A stretch of 48,886 nt of DNA from Candidatus Omnitrophica bacterium CG11_big_fil_rev_8_21_14_0_20_64_10 (GTDB lineage Bacteria; Omnitrophota; Gorgyraeia; 1-14-0-20-64-10): positions 1-48,886 of the forward strand of contig PCVW01000045.1 of the NCBI GenBank assembly GCA_002787095.1, written 5' to 3'. A model generated the notes under the pieces. It was not told where the DNA came from. It saw only the letters and a program-made list of their open reading frames with translations, and did no database searches. This document shows, piece after piece, positions 9,112-17,343 of the stretch. Each line of letters begins with the position of its first letter. The first letter of the stretch is position 1. The position numbers were made by a program, and so were the translations under genes.

Positions 9112-11321
9112 TGCGCCTCAAGGAGTATCAGGAAGACGCGATTAAAGAATTGCTGACAAAGGCCAAAAAGCTCATCGCCTATCCTGATGGAAAGCGCATG
9201 ATTTTTAAGGCCCCTACGGGGTCAGGCAAGACAATCATGGTAGCCGAGTTTTTGAAGCGATTATGTGAAGACAAGGAAGTCCGCACCGCCCTTTCGTTTA
9301 TCTGGACTGCCCCAAGACAGCTACAGATTCAAAGCAGAAACAAGTTGGAACAGTATTACGAAACAAGCCGTGCGCTCAAATGTTCCTTTTTTGAAGATTT
9401 GGATGACAAGAGGATCGACGAAAACGAAATCCTCTTTTTCAACTGGGAGAGTATTAACAGGAGCGACAACATTTACATCCGAGAAAACGAGCAGGACAAC
9501 AATCTGTCGAACATCATCAGGCGAACAGGGGAGGAAGGTCGGACAATCGTTCTCGTCATTGATGAGAGCCATCACCACGCTACAAGCGAAATATCGCAAA
9601 ACCTGATCCGCGATATTGCCCCCAAATTCACCATCGAAGTATCCGCTACCCCTGTGATGGAAAGCCCGGACGAGATCGTTTCCGTTCAGCTTGAAGATGT
9701 AAAGGCGGAAGGAATGATTAAGAAGGCGGTCATGCTGAATCCGGGGTTTGAGAATATTCTCAGAGACAGGAGAATTCAAAGTCAGTTAAGAAAACAATCC
9801 GAGGAGTTGGTTATTGAAACTGCCCTTGAGAAACGGGATGCCATTAGAGAAGCCTACAGAAAAGAGAAAACGGGCATCAATCCGCTGATTCTTATCCAAC
9901 TGCCGGACAGAAGAACCTCACTTGAAGATGCGATCAAGGACAAGGTTATCGCAGTCCTCAAGAACAAGCACAGGATCACTGCTGAAAACGGAAAGTTAGC
10001 AATCCATCTGGCGAAGCATAAAGAAAATCTTGATGACATTGCACGCTACGACAATGAAGCAGAAGTTCTGATATTCAAACAAGCCCTTGCCTTGGGTTGG
10101 GACTGTCCCCGCGCCCACATCTTGGTTCTTTTTCGGGATTGGCGGAGCGTAGAGTTTTCGATCCAGACCATAGGACGCATCATGCGTATGCCAGAGCAGG
10201 ATCATTACGAGGCGGAAATCTTGAATTACGGATATGTGTTCACCAACATCGAGACCATCGAAATCCAGGAAGATTTAGCCAGGGATTACATCACGGTTCA
10301 TACCTCGAAGCGGGGACAAGAGTATTCGTCTTTGTCGTTGCTTTCGTGCCATTCTAAACGCTACCGAGAGAGGACCCGCCTATCCGCCCTTTTTATCAGA
10401 ATTTTCCTAGAAGAATCCGACGCCTATGGTCTTGCCGATAAAGTCAAAAAGAAGGTAAGAGGGTTAAGCGTCAAATTTATTTCCGACTACAAAGCTGAGA
10501 ACATTGATGCTTTGGCGGGGGAAATAATCCCCGGCAGAGAAGTCCTTAGAATGGGCGGTTTCGATATGCAAAAGTATTTCGATTTCTTTGTGAGAAAAAA
10601 TCTCTCACCGTTTTATCCAGAAGACAGGTCAGTTGGAAGAATGAAAGAGGCCATATACGGCTTCTTCGTTCAAAGGCTCAAGATGGACTACGAGGACGTG
10701 CAGGAAGGTATTATTCAGATAGTTTTGAGAGACAAAAATAGAGAACATTTTGTGAACGTGATCGACCAAGCTAAAAAGAAATATATTGACGACATATCGA
10801 AGCGCGAGAAAGAGCTTGAGTTTGACGGGGGGTGGGAAGTGCCAGCGGAGATCGGTTTCAATGCCCGTTATGCTATTGAAGAGCGGAAGAGATCTATCAT
10901 GCGGCCCTTTTTTAATAACGAGCATTCGGGTATCGAAGCCGCCTTTATGACCTTCTTGGATGGGCAAGAGAAGGTAGCTTGGTGGTTCAAGAATGAGGCC
11001 AAGAATCCAGCTTATTTTGCTGTTCCCTATGAGGAGAACGGCGACAAAAGTCCCTTTTACGTTGATTTCATTGTCCGGCTGAAAGACGGATCGGTCGGGC
11101 TTTTCGACACCAAAGCTGGTTTGACCCAAAGAGTAGCTGGGCCGAAAGTAGACGGGCTTCGGGCTTATATCAGGGAACAGGATAAAAAGGGCAAGAAGTT
11201 ATTTGGCGGAATCGTTACTAACACCGATGGCAGGAATTACGCCGGGCGGTGGGTTTACTTCGATAAAGAAGGTAAGGAATTGTCCGGCAGGCTGGATAAT
11301 TGGGAAACTCTCATTTTTTAG
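9108..11321 (+). CDS. Type III restriction endonuclease subunit (Res), SF2 helicase plus nuclease
   Basis: FKAPTGSGKT Walker A; VLVIDESHH (DEAH-like); IGRIMRMPEQ; C-terminal YVDFIVRLKDGSVGLFDTKAG nuclease motif. Confidence 0.9.
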   Translation: MMRLKEYQEDAIKELLTKAKKLIAYPDGKRMIFKAPTGSGKTIMVAEFLKRLCEDKEVRTALSFIWTAPRQLQIQSRNKLEQYYETSRALKCSFFEDLDDKRIDENEILFFNWESINRSDNIYIRENEQDNNLSNIIRRTGEEGRTIVLVIDESHHHATSEISQNLIRDIAPKFTIEVSATPVMESPDEIVSVQLEDVKAEGMIKKAVMLNPGFENILRDRRIQSQLRKQSEELVIETALEKRDAIREAYRKEKTGINPLILIQLPDRRTSLEDAIKDKVIAVLKNKHRITAENGKLAIHLAKHKENLDDIARYDNEAEVLIFKQALALGWDCPRAHILVLFRDWRSVEFSIQTIGRIMRMPEQDHYEAEILNYGYVFTNIETIEIQEDLARDYITVHTSKRGQEYSSLSLLSCHSKRYRERTRLSALFIRIFLEESDAYGLADKVKKKVRGLSVKFISDYKAENIDALAGEIIPGREVLRMGGFDMQKYFDFFVRKNLSPFYPEDRSVGRMKEAIYGFFVQRLKMDYEDVQEGIIQIVLRDKNREHFVNVIDQAKKKYIDDISKREKELEFDGGWEVPAEIGFNARYAIEERKRSIMRPFFNNEHSGIEAAFMTFLDGQEKVAWWFKNEAKNPAYFAVPYEENGDKSPFYVDFIVRLKDGSVGLFDTKAGLTQRVAGPKVDGLRAYIREQDKKGKKLFGGIVTNTDGRNYAGRWVYFDKEGKELSGRLDNWETLIF

Positions 11322-11330
11322 GCGATTCGA

Positions 11331-11380
11331 GGGGTCAGGCGGCTAAAAGACAGGTTCTAACATCATCCAGCCAGCCACCC
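11331..11380 (+). repeat. Modular ~50-bp direct repeat, copy 1
   Basis: GGGGTCAGGCGGCTAAAAGACAGGTTCTAACATCATCCAGCCAGCCACCC; cf. 14136-14184 and 14812-14831. Confidence 0.85.
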
Positions 11381-11460
11381 CAACCTTTTCTCTCCTAAGG
11401 CCTCGACAGAGAGGCCGAAAGCCCCGATTCAGACGATGAATTGGGGCTTCTTCCATGTCT
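11373..11460 (+). repeat. Direct repeat copy 2 of tRNA-His 3' end plus terminator
   Basis: AGCCACCCCAACCTTTTCTCTCCTAAGGCCTCGACAGAGAGGCCGAAAGCCCCGATTCAGACGATGAATTGGGGCTTCTTC. Confidence 0.88.
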
Positions 11461-11506
11461 GGTCTTTAACTCCAGCGTCTCCAGCCCGCGTTAGCCGCTC
11501 TCAGCC

Positions 11507-11535
11507 TTGAATAGTAGACATATGTATCCTATAAT
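11507..11535 (+). promoter_or_regulatory. Sigma70-type promoter for the YhcG/DUF1016 gene
   Basis: TTGAAT - 17 bp - TATAAT. Confidence 0.6.
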
Positions 11536-11560
11536 AAGAGATGGATACGTAGGAGGCGCA

Positions 11561-12676
11561 ATGAAACGAGAAAAGCAGGGCAATCTTCCCGCGGTTCGAT
11601 CACTCCATTCGGAGGTAGCGGCGGGTAATCTCCTGGGAGACGTCCGCTCTCTGATCGAGGGCGCTCGAAAGCGGGTCGCGCAAGCCGTGAATGCCGGCCT
11701 CGTGATGCTCTACTGGAACATCGGTAACCGCGTTCGCGAAGAGATCGGGGAGCAGGGAGCGACCTACGGGGAGAAAGTTGTGGATTCTCTGTCGAGCCAT
11801 CTGACCCTGCAGTATGGGCAGGGATTCTCGCGGGTGAACCTGTTCGGCATGATTCGCTTTGCTGAGGTGTTCCCGGATCCCAAGATTGTACAGACACTGT
11901 CTGAACAATTGGGGTGGAGCCACATGGTGGAGATCATCCGCCTTCCTGACGAGCTGCAGCGCGATTTCTATGCCGAGATGTGCCGGCTGGAGCGATGGAG
12001 CGTTCGGACCTTGCGGGCCAAGATTCAGGGAATGCTCTACGAGCGGACGGGGATTTCCAAGAAACCGGCCGAACTCGCCAAGCAGGAACTCAAAAAGCTC
12101 CGGGAGGAAGACCGCCTGACACCGGACTTGGTGTTCCGTGATCCTTATCTTCTGGATTTCCTCGGCCTGAAAGACGCGTACAGCGAGCGGGATCTGGAAA
12201 CCGCCATCCTCCGGGAGCTGGAGCGGTTCTTGGTGGAGTTGGGGAGCGACTTCGCGTTTCTTGCCCGCCAGAAGCGTATTACGGTGGATCAGGAGGATTA
12301 CTATCTCGACCTTTTGTTCTATCATCGCCGGTTGCACCGGCTGGTGGCCATTGACTTGAAGCTGGGTCGGTTTGAGGCGGCAGACAAGGGGCAGATGGAG
12401 CTCTACTTGCGGTGGCTTGAGCGGCATGAAAAGCAGTCCGGCGAAAATCCGCCCATCGGTCTTATCCTGTGCGCCGGGAAGTCCGCCGAGCACGTGGAGC
12501 TGCTGCGGCTGGAAAAGAGCGGCATCCGGGTAGCCCAATATCTGACCGAGTTGCCGCCCCGGAAGGTCTTGGAGCACAAGCTGCACGAGGCGATTCGGAT
12601 CGCGCGGGAGCACTTGGCTGTCCGGCAACTGCCTGCAGGAAAAAATGTCCGGCCAAAGCCGGGGGACAATCAGTAA
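11561..12676 (+). CDS. YhcG/DUF1016 family PDDEXK nuclease
   Basis: N-terminal LIEGARKRVAQAVNAGLVMLYWNIGNRVREE; C-terminal DPYLLDFLGL.. LGSDFAFLARQKRITVDQEDYYLDLLFYHRRLHRLVAIDLKLG..; AGGAGG before ATG 11561. Confidence 0.92.
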   Translation: MKREKQGNLPAVRSLHSEVAAGNLLGDVRSLIEGARKRVAQAVNAGLVMLYWNIGNRVREEIGEQGATYGEKVVDSLSSHLTLQYGQGFSRVNLFGMIRFAEVFPDPKIVQTLSEQLGWSHMVEIIRLPDELQRDFYAEMCRLERWSVRTLRAKIQGMLYERTGISKKPAELAKQELKKLREEDRLTPDLVFRDPYLLDFLGLKDAYSERDLETAILRELERFLVELGSDFAFLARQKRITVDQEDYYLDLLFYHRRLHRLVAIDLKLGRFEAADKGQMELYLRWLERHEKQSGENPPIGLILCAGKSAEHVELLRLEKSGIRVAQYLTELPPRKVLEHKLHEAIRIAREHLAVRQLPAGKNVRPKPGDNQ

Positions 12677-12885
12677 CCCACCCGAGTGTTTTTGGTTGCG
12701 AGTTTTTTCCCTCCCAAAAAGTGGACAAATTGGACAAGTCGTTGCTTCAAGCTGCCTCTCTGTTGGTTCGGCAGGGAGGCCTGCTTGCCATAGGCAGGGG
12801 TATAATGGCGGCTGAATCAGAGAGGTTCCTTTGACCGCATGGGGCCGGGGACCCCGGCTTTTATCTAACATATTGGAAATGACTT

Positions 12886-14151
12886 ATGCCTGATAGCACT
12901 CCAAGCGAGTCAAGCCGTTTGTCGAGGCGGCTTGATACGGCGGATGCGGTCATTATCGGTATGGGGGCGATGATAGGTACCGGCGTTTTTGTGGCGGCCG
13001 GCCCTGCCAGCGCCAGCGCGGGTTCCGGTATCCTGCTCGGCTTGGTCATCGCCGCCTTCGTCGCTTTCTTCAATGCCGCTTCCTCCGCTGAGTTGGCCGC
13101 CGTATACCCCGAATCCGGTGGAGCGTATGTTTACGGCCGGAAACAGTTGAGCCCTTTCTGGGGATGGCTCGCGGGATGGGGGTTTGTGGTCGGTAAAATA
13201 GCCAGCTGTGCCGCCGCGGCATTGACCTTCGGTTTCTATTTTTATCCCGGCCATGCCAAGGCCCTCGCGTTGGGCGCGGTTGTTCTTTTGACTGCGGTGA
13301 ACTACCGGGGAATTCATCAGACAGCCGGAGCGACGCGGTGGATTCTTGCGGTGGTTCTCGCGGCGCTTGGGGCCATTGTTTTTTCCTCTCTATTCGGGGG
13401 CCGGGCAGACATACGGAATCTTGCCCCTCTGGCTGGGACAGGCGGTCTCAGGGGTCTTTTGAGGGCCGCCGCGATCCTGTTCTTTGCTTTCGCGGGATAC
13501 GCCCGCATCGCGACGCTGGGGGAAGAGGTCAAGGAGCCCAAACGTGCGATTCCACGAGCGATTGTCATTGCCTTGTTGATCGTCCTGCTGATTTATTTTT
13601 CCGTGATGGCAAGCGCGCTGCTGGCGGTCGGCGGCGAGGCGCTGGCCGGGTCAAACGCCCCTCTTGCGCTCGCGGTTCAAGCGGGCCGTTTCGCGCGGCT
13701 GTCGCCGGTCGTGAGGATCGGAGCAACATTCGCGACACTGGGAGTTCTCCTTTCCCTGATGGTCGGCGTCAGCCGTACCGTATTCTCAATGGCGTCAAAC
13801 CGAGATCTTCCTTTCTGGTTCTCGGCCGTCCACCCGATCTACAAAGTGCCGCATCGCGCCGAAATCAGCGTTGGGCTGATCATCATGGTGATTGTTCTGT
13901 TGGGCGACGTGCGGTCTGCGATCGGATTCAGTTCTTTTGCCATCCTGATCTATTACGCGGTCACGAACGCCTCCGCGTGGGTTCTTTCTTCCGAAGATCG
14001 TCTTTGGCCGCGCTGGCTTTCACTCGCCGGCCTTGTGTCATGCGTGGTTCTGGCGGTCAGTCTTCCAAAGCAGACCTTATTGTGGGGCGGTGCGATGATG
14101 GGTCTTGGATCGGCAATCGGTTTGTCAAAAAGGTCAGGGTCAGGCGGCTAA
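12886..14151 (+). CDS. APC-superfamily amino acid permease
   Basis: RRLDTADAVIIGMGAMIGTGVFVAAGPAS.. with about 12 hydrophobic segments; last codons and stop lie in the modular repeat. Confidence 0.88.
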   Translation: MPDSTPSESSRLSRRLDTADAVIIGMGAMIGTGVFVAAGPASASAGSGILLGLVIAAFVAFFNAASSAELAAVYPESGGAYVYGRKQLSPFWGWLAGWGFVVGKIASCAAAALTFGFYFYPGHAKALALGAVVLLTAVNYRGIHQTAGATRWILAVVLAALGAIVFSSLFGGRADIRNLAPLAGTGGLRGLLRAAAILFFAFAGYARIATLGEEVKEPKRAIPRAIVIALLIVLLIYFSVMASALLAVGGEALAGSNAPLALAVQAGRFARLSPVVRIGATFATLGVLLSLMVGVSRTVFSMASNRDLPFWFSAVHPIYKVPHRAEISVGLIIMVIVLLGDVRSAIGFSSFAILIYYAVTNASAWVLSSEDRLWPRWLSLAGLVSCVVLAVSLPKQTLLWGGAMMGLGSAIGLSKRSGSGG

Positions 14152-14184
14152 AAGACAGGTTCTAATGTTGTCCGGCCAGCCACC
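14136..14184 (+). repeat. Modular ~50-bp direct repeat, copy 2
   Basis: AGGGTCAGGCGGCTAAAAGACAGGTTCTAATGTTGTCCGGCCAGCCACC; differences from copy 1 are all transitions. Confidence 0.85.
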
Positions 14185-14235
14185 CTGAATTAATACTTAC
14201 ACATCATATGTTAAATAGTGTATAATGAGTTTGAC

Positions 14236-14526
14236 ATGATAACGAGCTTTGGGGATGAGGCAACAGAGGATATTTTCAACGGAGAAAACACAAAAACCGC
14301 GAGACGCATCCCCATGGAAATCTGGAAAACGGCGTTTAGGAAGTTGGATATGGTTAACGCGGCTCACGAATTGCGAGACCTAATGATTCCGCCGGCTAAC
14401 CGCCTGGAAATGCTGCATGGAAATTTGGCAGGGAAACACAGTATTCGGATCAATGACCAATTCCGAATCGTCTTTCGTTGGAAAGATGGAAACGCTCATG
14501 AAGTTCAGATCAAGGATTATCATTGA
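14236..14526 (+). CDS. higB: HigB/RelE family toxin
   Basis: MITSFGDEATEDIFNGENTKTARRIP..RKLDMVNAAHELRDLMIPPANRLEMLHGNLAGKHSIRINDQFRIVFRW. Confidence 0.92.
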   Translation: MITSFGDEATEDIFNGENTKTARRIPMEIWKTAFRKLDMVNAAHELRDLMIPPANRLEMLHGNLAGKHSIRINDQFRIVFRWKDGNAHEVQIKDYH

Positions 14527-14540
14527 GTGGAGGTGAAACA

Positions 14541-14813
14541 ATGATTCCAAAGCACCGTAAACCCACGCATCCCGGAGAGATTTTACTCTCCGACTTTTTG
14601 GAGCCGATGGGTTTGAGCCAGGTGAAATTGGCGCATCGGATGAAGGTTTCTGTGCAGAGGGTGAATACCCTGATTAACGGCAAGCGGGATATCACGGCAG
14701 AGACCGCAATCCTGTTGAGCCGTGTCCTCAAGACGACCCCTGAGTTCTGGATGAATCTCCAGGACGCGTGCAATCTCTATGAGGCCAGGGAACGCCTCGC
14801 CCGCGCCGCTTAG
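14541..14813 (+). CDS. higA: HigA family antitoxin (HTH)
   Basis: HPGEILLSDFLEPMGLSQVKLAHRMKVSVQRVNTLINGKRDITAETAILLSRVLKTTPEFWMNLQ. Confidence 0.93.
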   Translation: MIPKHRKPTHPGEILLSDFLEPMGLSQVKLAHRMKVSVQRVNTLINGKRDITAETAILLSRVLKTTPEFWMNLQDACNLYEARERLARAA

Positions 14814-14831
14814 GGGTCAGGCGGCTAAAAG
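14812..14831 (+). repeat. Modular direct repeat, copy 3 (truncated)
   Basis: AGGGGTCAGGCGGCTAAAAG then switches directly into an IS end. Confidence 0.8.
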
Positions 14832-14845
14832 TATAGTGGCTCCGT
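14832..14845. mobile_element. Solo IS3 end remnant
   Basis: TATAGTGGCTCCGT identical to the outer 14 nt of the right end of the IS at 5013-6288. Confidence 0.65.
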
Positions 14846-15137
14846 CGCTTTATTGATTGCGGCGGGCCTGTGTGAGGTCGGAGCGGTTATTGAGTCTGGC
14901 AGGCGATCCGGGGCGGCAACTGGGGCGCCTCCTTGTTCCTGTTGGGCGTTGCCGTCATCATGTACTGGCCGCGCGGGTGAGGGGCCCCAGAGAGGTTCCC
15001 TTGACTGCGTCTGGTCAGGAGCCCCAATTCCTCGAGTTGGCCGGTTCCGGTTTCTTCAAGAATACTTGACAATTTTTTACTCCCCCCTGCGTCTAACCGA
15101 GGTATATGGAGGTGGTCCGCCTACAGAGGACCGAGGG

Positions 15138-16397
15138 GTGCGGTTAAAAATAACTTATCTCATTATAACACTTATAGTTAGCATCAGTTCTGCTGCTGGG
15201 GCGGAGGAGCTGACCTGGCAGGACTGTCTCCGGGAGGCGGCCCGGAATCACCCCGATCTGATCGCGGTCAAGGAGGGGATCGCCCAGCAGACCGCCAACA
15301 AGGGGATCGCCGCCAGTGACGGCCTGCCGGATGTCACGGCCGATTTGAATGCCTCCACTTCCGATAACGCCTCCTCCGGTTCCAGCAAGTCGTTCGATTA
15401 CGGCCTCTCCGGGTCTCAATTGTTGTTCGACGGTTTGAAGACCCTGAACAATGTTCGGGCCGCCTCCCAGAATATTCAGGCGGCCAAGGAGGGGTTTGCC
15501 TTCACCTCGTCCGATGTCCGGCTGCGGCTTCGGGCCGCCTTCGTCGGTTTGCTGAAGGCGCAGGCGCTGTTGAGTCTCACCGAGGAGATCGTCCGAATCC
15601 GGCAGGGGAGTCTGGGCCTGATCGATCTGCGTTATGAGTCCGGCACGGAGCATGAAGGGGCCCTGCTGACCGCCCGGGCCAATTTGTCTCAAGCCCAATA
15701 CGAGATCAATCAGGCCCGGCGGGGGCTGGCCACCTCCCAGCGGCGGTTGATTCGAGAGATGGGACGGGAGCGTTTTTCTCCGGTCGAGGTTGAGGGGGAC
15801 TTTGAGGTGAGCGATCGGGCGCTGGAGAAGCCGGATTTCGAGCAGGTGGTTCGGGACCATCCGGCGCTGCTGGAGGTGATCGCCAAGCGCAATGCCGCCG
15901 CCTTCGATGTGCAGGCCCGGAAGGGGGAGTTCTGGCCGGCGGTTTCGCTGACCGGGGGGATCGGCAGAAGCTCCGGCAGCTGGCCTCCGGAGGAGACGGA
16001 GAGCTCCGCGGGGCTGAAGGTCTCCCTGCCATTGTTCGAGGGGGGGAGCCGGCTGGCGCAGCTGGACCGCTCCAAGAGCGTCTACCGGCAACGGGAGCAG
16101 GAGGAGCGGAGTGTCCGGGACGGGGCGGTCCTGGAGCTGGAGCGGAGGTGGAACGAACTGCAGGATGCCGCCGAGAATGTCCAGGTGGAGGCGCGTTTTC
16201 TGGAGGCGGCTGAGGAGCGGGCCAAGATCGCTGAGCAGCAGTACTCGATCGGGCTGATCACCTTCGACAACTGGACGATCATCGAAGACGACCTGGTTCG
16301 GAACAAGAAGGCGTTCCTCGACGCGCAGGCCGAGGCGCTGTTGAGCGAAGCCAACTGGATTCACGCCAAAGGGGAGACCTTGGAGTATGAAAATTAA
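15138..16397 (+). CDS. TolC family outer membrane efflux protein
   Basis: Signal peptide LKITYLIITLIVSISSAAGAEELTWQDCLREAARNHPDL; two OEP coiled-coil repeats. Confidence 0.85.
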   Translation: MRLKITYLIITLIVSISSAAGAEELTWQDCLREAARNHPDLIAVKEGIAQQTANKGIAASDGLPDVTADLNASTSDNASSGSSKSFDYGLSGSQLLFDGLKTLNNVRAASQNIQAAKEGFAFTSSDVRLRLRAAFVGLLKAQALLSLTEEIVRIRQGSLGLIDLRYESGTEHEGALLTARANLSQAQYEINQARRGLATSQRRLIREMGRERFSPVEVEGDFEVSDRALEKPDFEQVVRDHPALLEVIAKRNAAAFDVQARKGEFWPAVSLTGGIGRSSGSWPPEETESSAGLKVSLPLFEGGSRLAQLDRSKSVYRQREQEERSVRDGAVLELERRWNELQDAAENVQVEARFLEAAEERAKIAEQQYSIGLITFDNWTIIEDDLVRNKKAFLDAQAEALLSEANWIHAKGETLEYEN

Positions 16398-17343
16398 GAA
16401 GATCATCCCGCTGGTTCTGCTGGCGGTGGCGGTTTCGTTGGGCTGGAGCTGGTTCTCCAGGCCCCGGGAGGGGGCCGGCGCTTCGGAGACCGTCCATGCC
16501 GCGCGGGGGGAGATCCGTTCGACGGTCTCGGCGACCGGGGTAGTCCTGCCCAAGAACCGGCTGGAGGTCAAACCTCCGGTCAACGGCCGGATCGAAGAGG
16601 TGCGGGTGACCGAGGGGCAGCAGGTTCGGGCCGGGGAGATCCTGGTGATCATGAGTTCCACCGAGCGGGCGGCTTTGCTGGACGCGGCCCGGGCGCAGGG
16701 GGAGGAGGAGCTCAACCACTGGAAGCAGGTCTACAAGCCGATCCCGTTGATCGCTCCGATCAGCGGAGAGGTGATCGTGGGGACCATTCAGCCGGGGCAG
16801 GCGGTCACCACGGGGGATGCGGCGGTGGTCCTTTCCGATCGGCTGATCATCCGGGCCCAGGTGGATGAGATCGACATCGGCAAGGTTCGGGAGGGGCAGG
16901 AGGCGGTGGTCAGTCTGGACGCCTATCCCGACGCCCGGATTCCGTCGGTCGCGGACCACATCTATTACGAGTCGAAGACCGTCAACAATGTCACCATCTA
17001 CCTGGTGGACCTCTCTCCGGAGACGGTCCCTTCCTTCTTCCGGTCAGGGATGAACGCCCATGTGGAGTTCGTCCTGCAGGAGAAGCCGGACGCCCTGCTG
17101 CTGCCGGTGGAGGCGATCCAGCGGGAGAAGGGGGCCGCCTTCGTCTGGGTGCAGGAGGGGGCCGGAGCGCCGGTGAAGAAGCCGGTGACGCTCGGGATCT
17201 CCGATGACCGGCGGGTGGAGGTCCTCTCCGGGATTGATGAGAAGGCGGCGGTGGTTCTCAAGACCAAGAAGTATGTTCCGCCCCGGGAGACCGGCGGGCG
17301 CAATCCCTTCGCGCCGCAGCGGCGCAGCAGCAACCGCTCATGA
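16387..17343 (+). CDS. MacA-like periplasmic adaptor (HlyD family)
   Basis: N-terminal TM, VSATGVVLPKNRLEVKPPVNGRIEEVRVTEGQQVRAGEIL lipoyl motif. Confidence 0.87.
   Translation: MKIKKIIPLVLLAVAVSLGWSWFSRPREGAGASETVHAARGEIRSTVSATGVVLPKNRLEVKPPVNGRIEEVRVTEGQQVRAGEILVIMSSTERAALLDAARAQGEEELNHWKQVYKPIPLIAPISGEVIVGTIQPGQAVTTGDAAVVLSDRLIIRAQVDEIDIGKVREGQEAVVSLDAYPDARIPSVADHIYYESKTVNNVTIYLVDLSPETVPSFFRSGMNAHVEFVLQEKPDALLLPVEAIQREKGAAFVWVQEGAGAPVKKPVTLGISDDRRVEVLSGIDEKAAVVLKTKKYVPPRETGGRNPFAPQRRSSNRS

Noticed and set aside
11507-11560. N-terminal extension of the YhcG ORF from 11507
   Set aside because: Region contains the promoter; AGGAGG and ATG at 11561 are a better start.
12842-12863. GCCGGGGACCCCGGCTTTTA as a terminator
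   Set aside because: Near-perfect palindrome leaves almost no loop and only a four-T tail; kept as unproven.
11600-12871. 423-aa - strand ORF
   Set aside because: Antisense to the well-supported YhcG/DUF1016 gene.
11331-14831. Repeats considered as a CRISPR array or integron attC array
   Set aside because: Only three copies, kilobases apart with genes between them, no cas genes or IntI, and no attC R-box core (GTTRRRY/RYYYAAC) confirmed by eye.
14853-15137. N-terminal extension of the TolC ORF from 14853
   Set aside because: Extension lacks protein-like character; GTG 15138 with a GAGG upstream begins a proper signal peptide.
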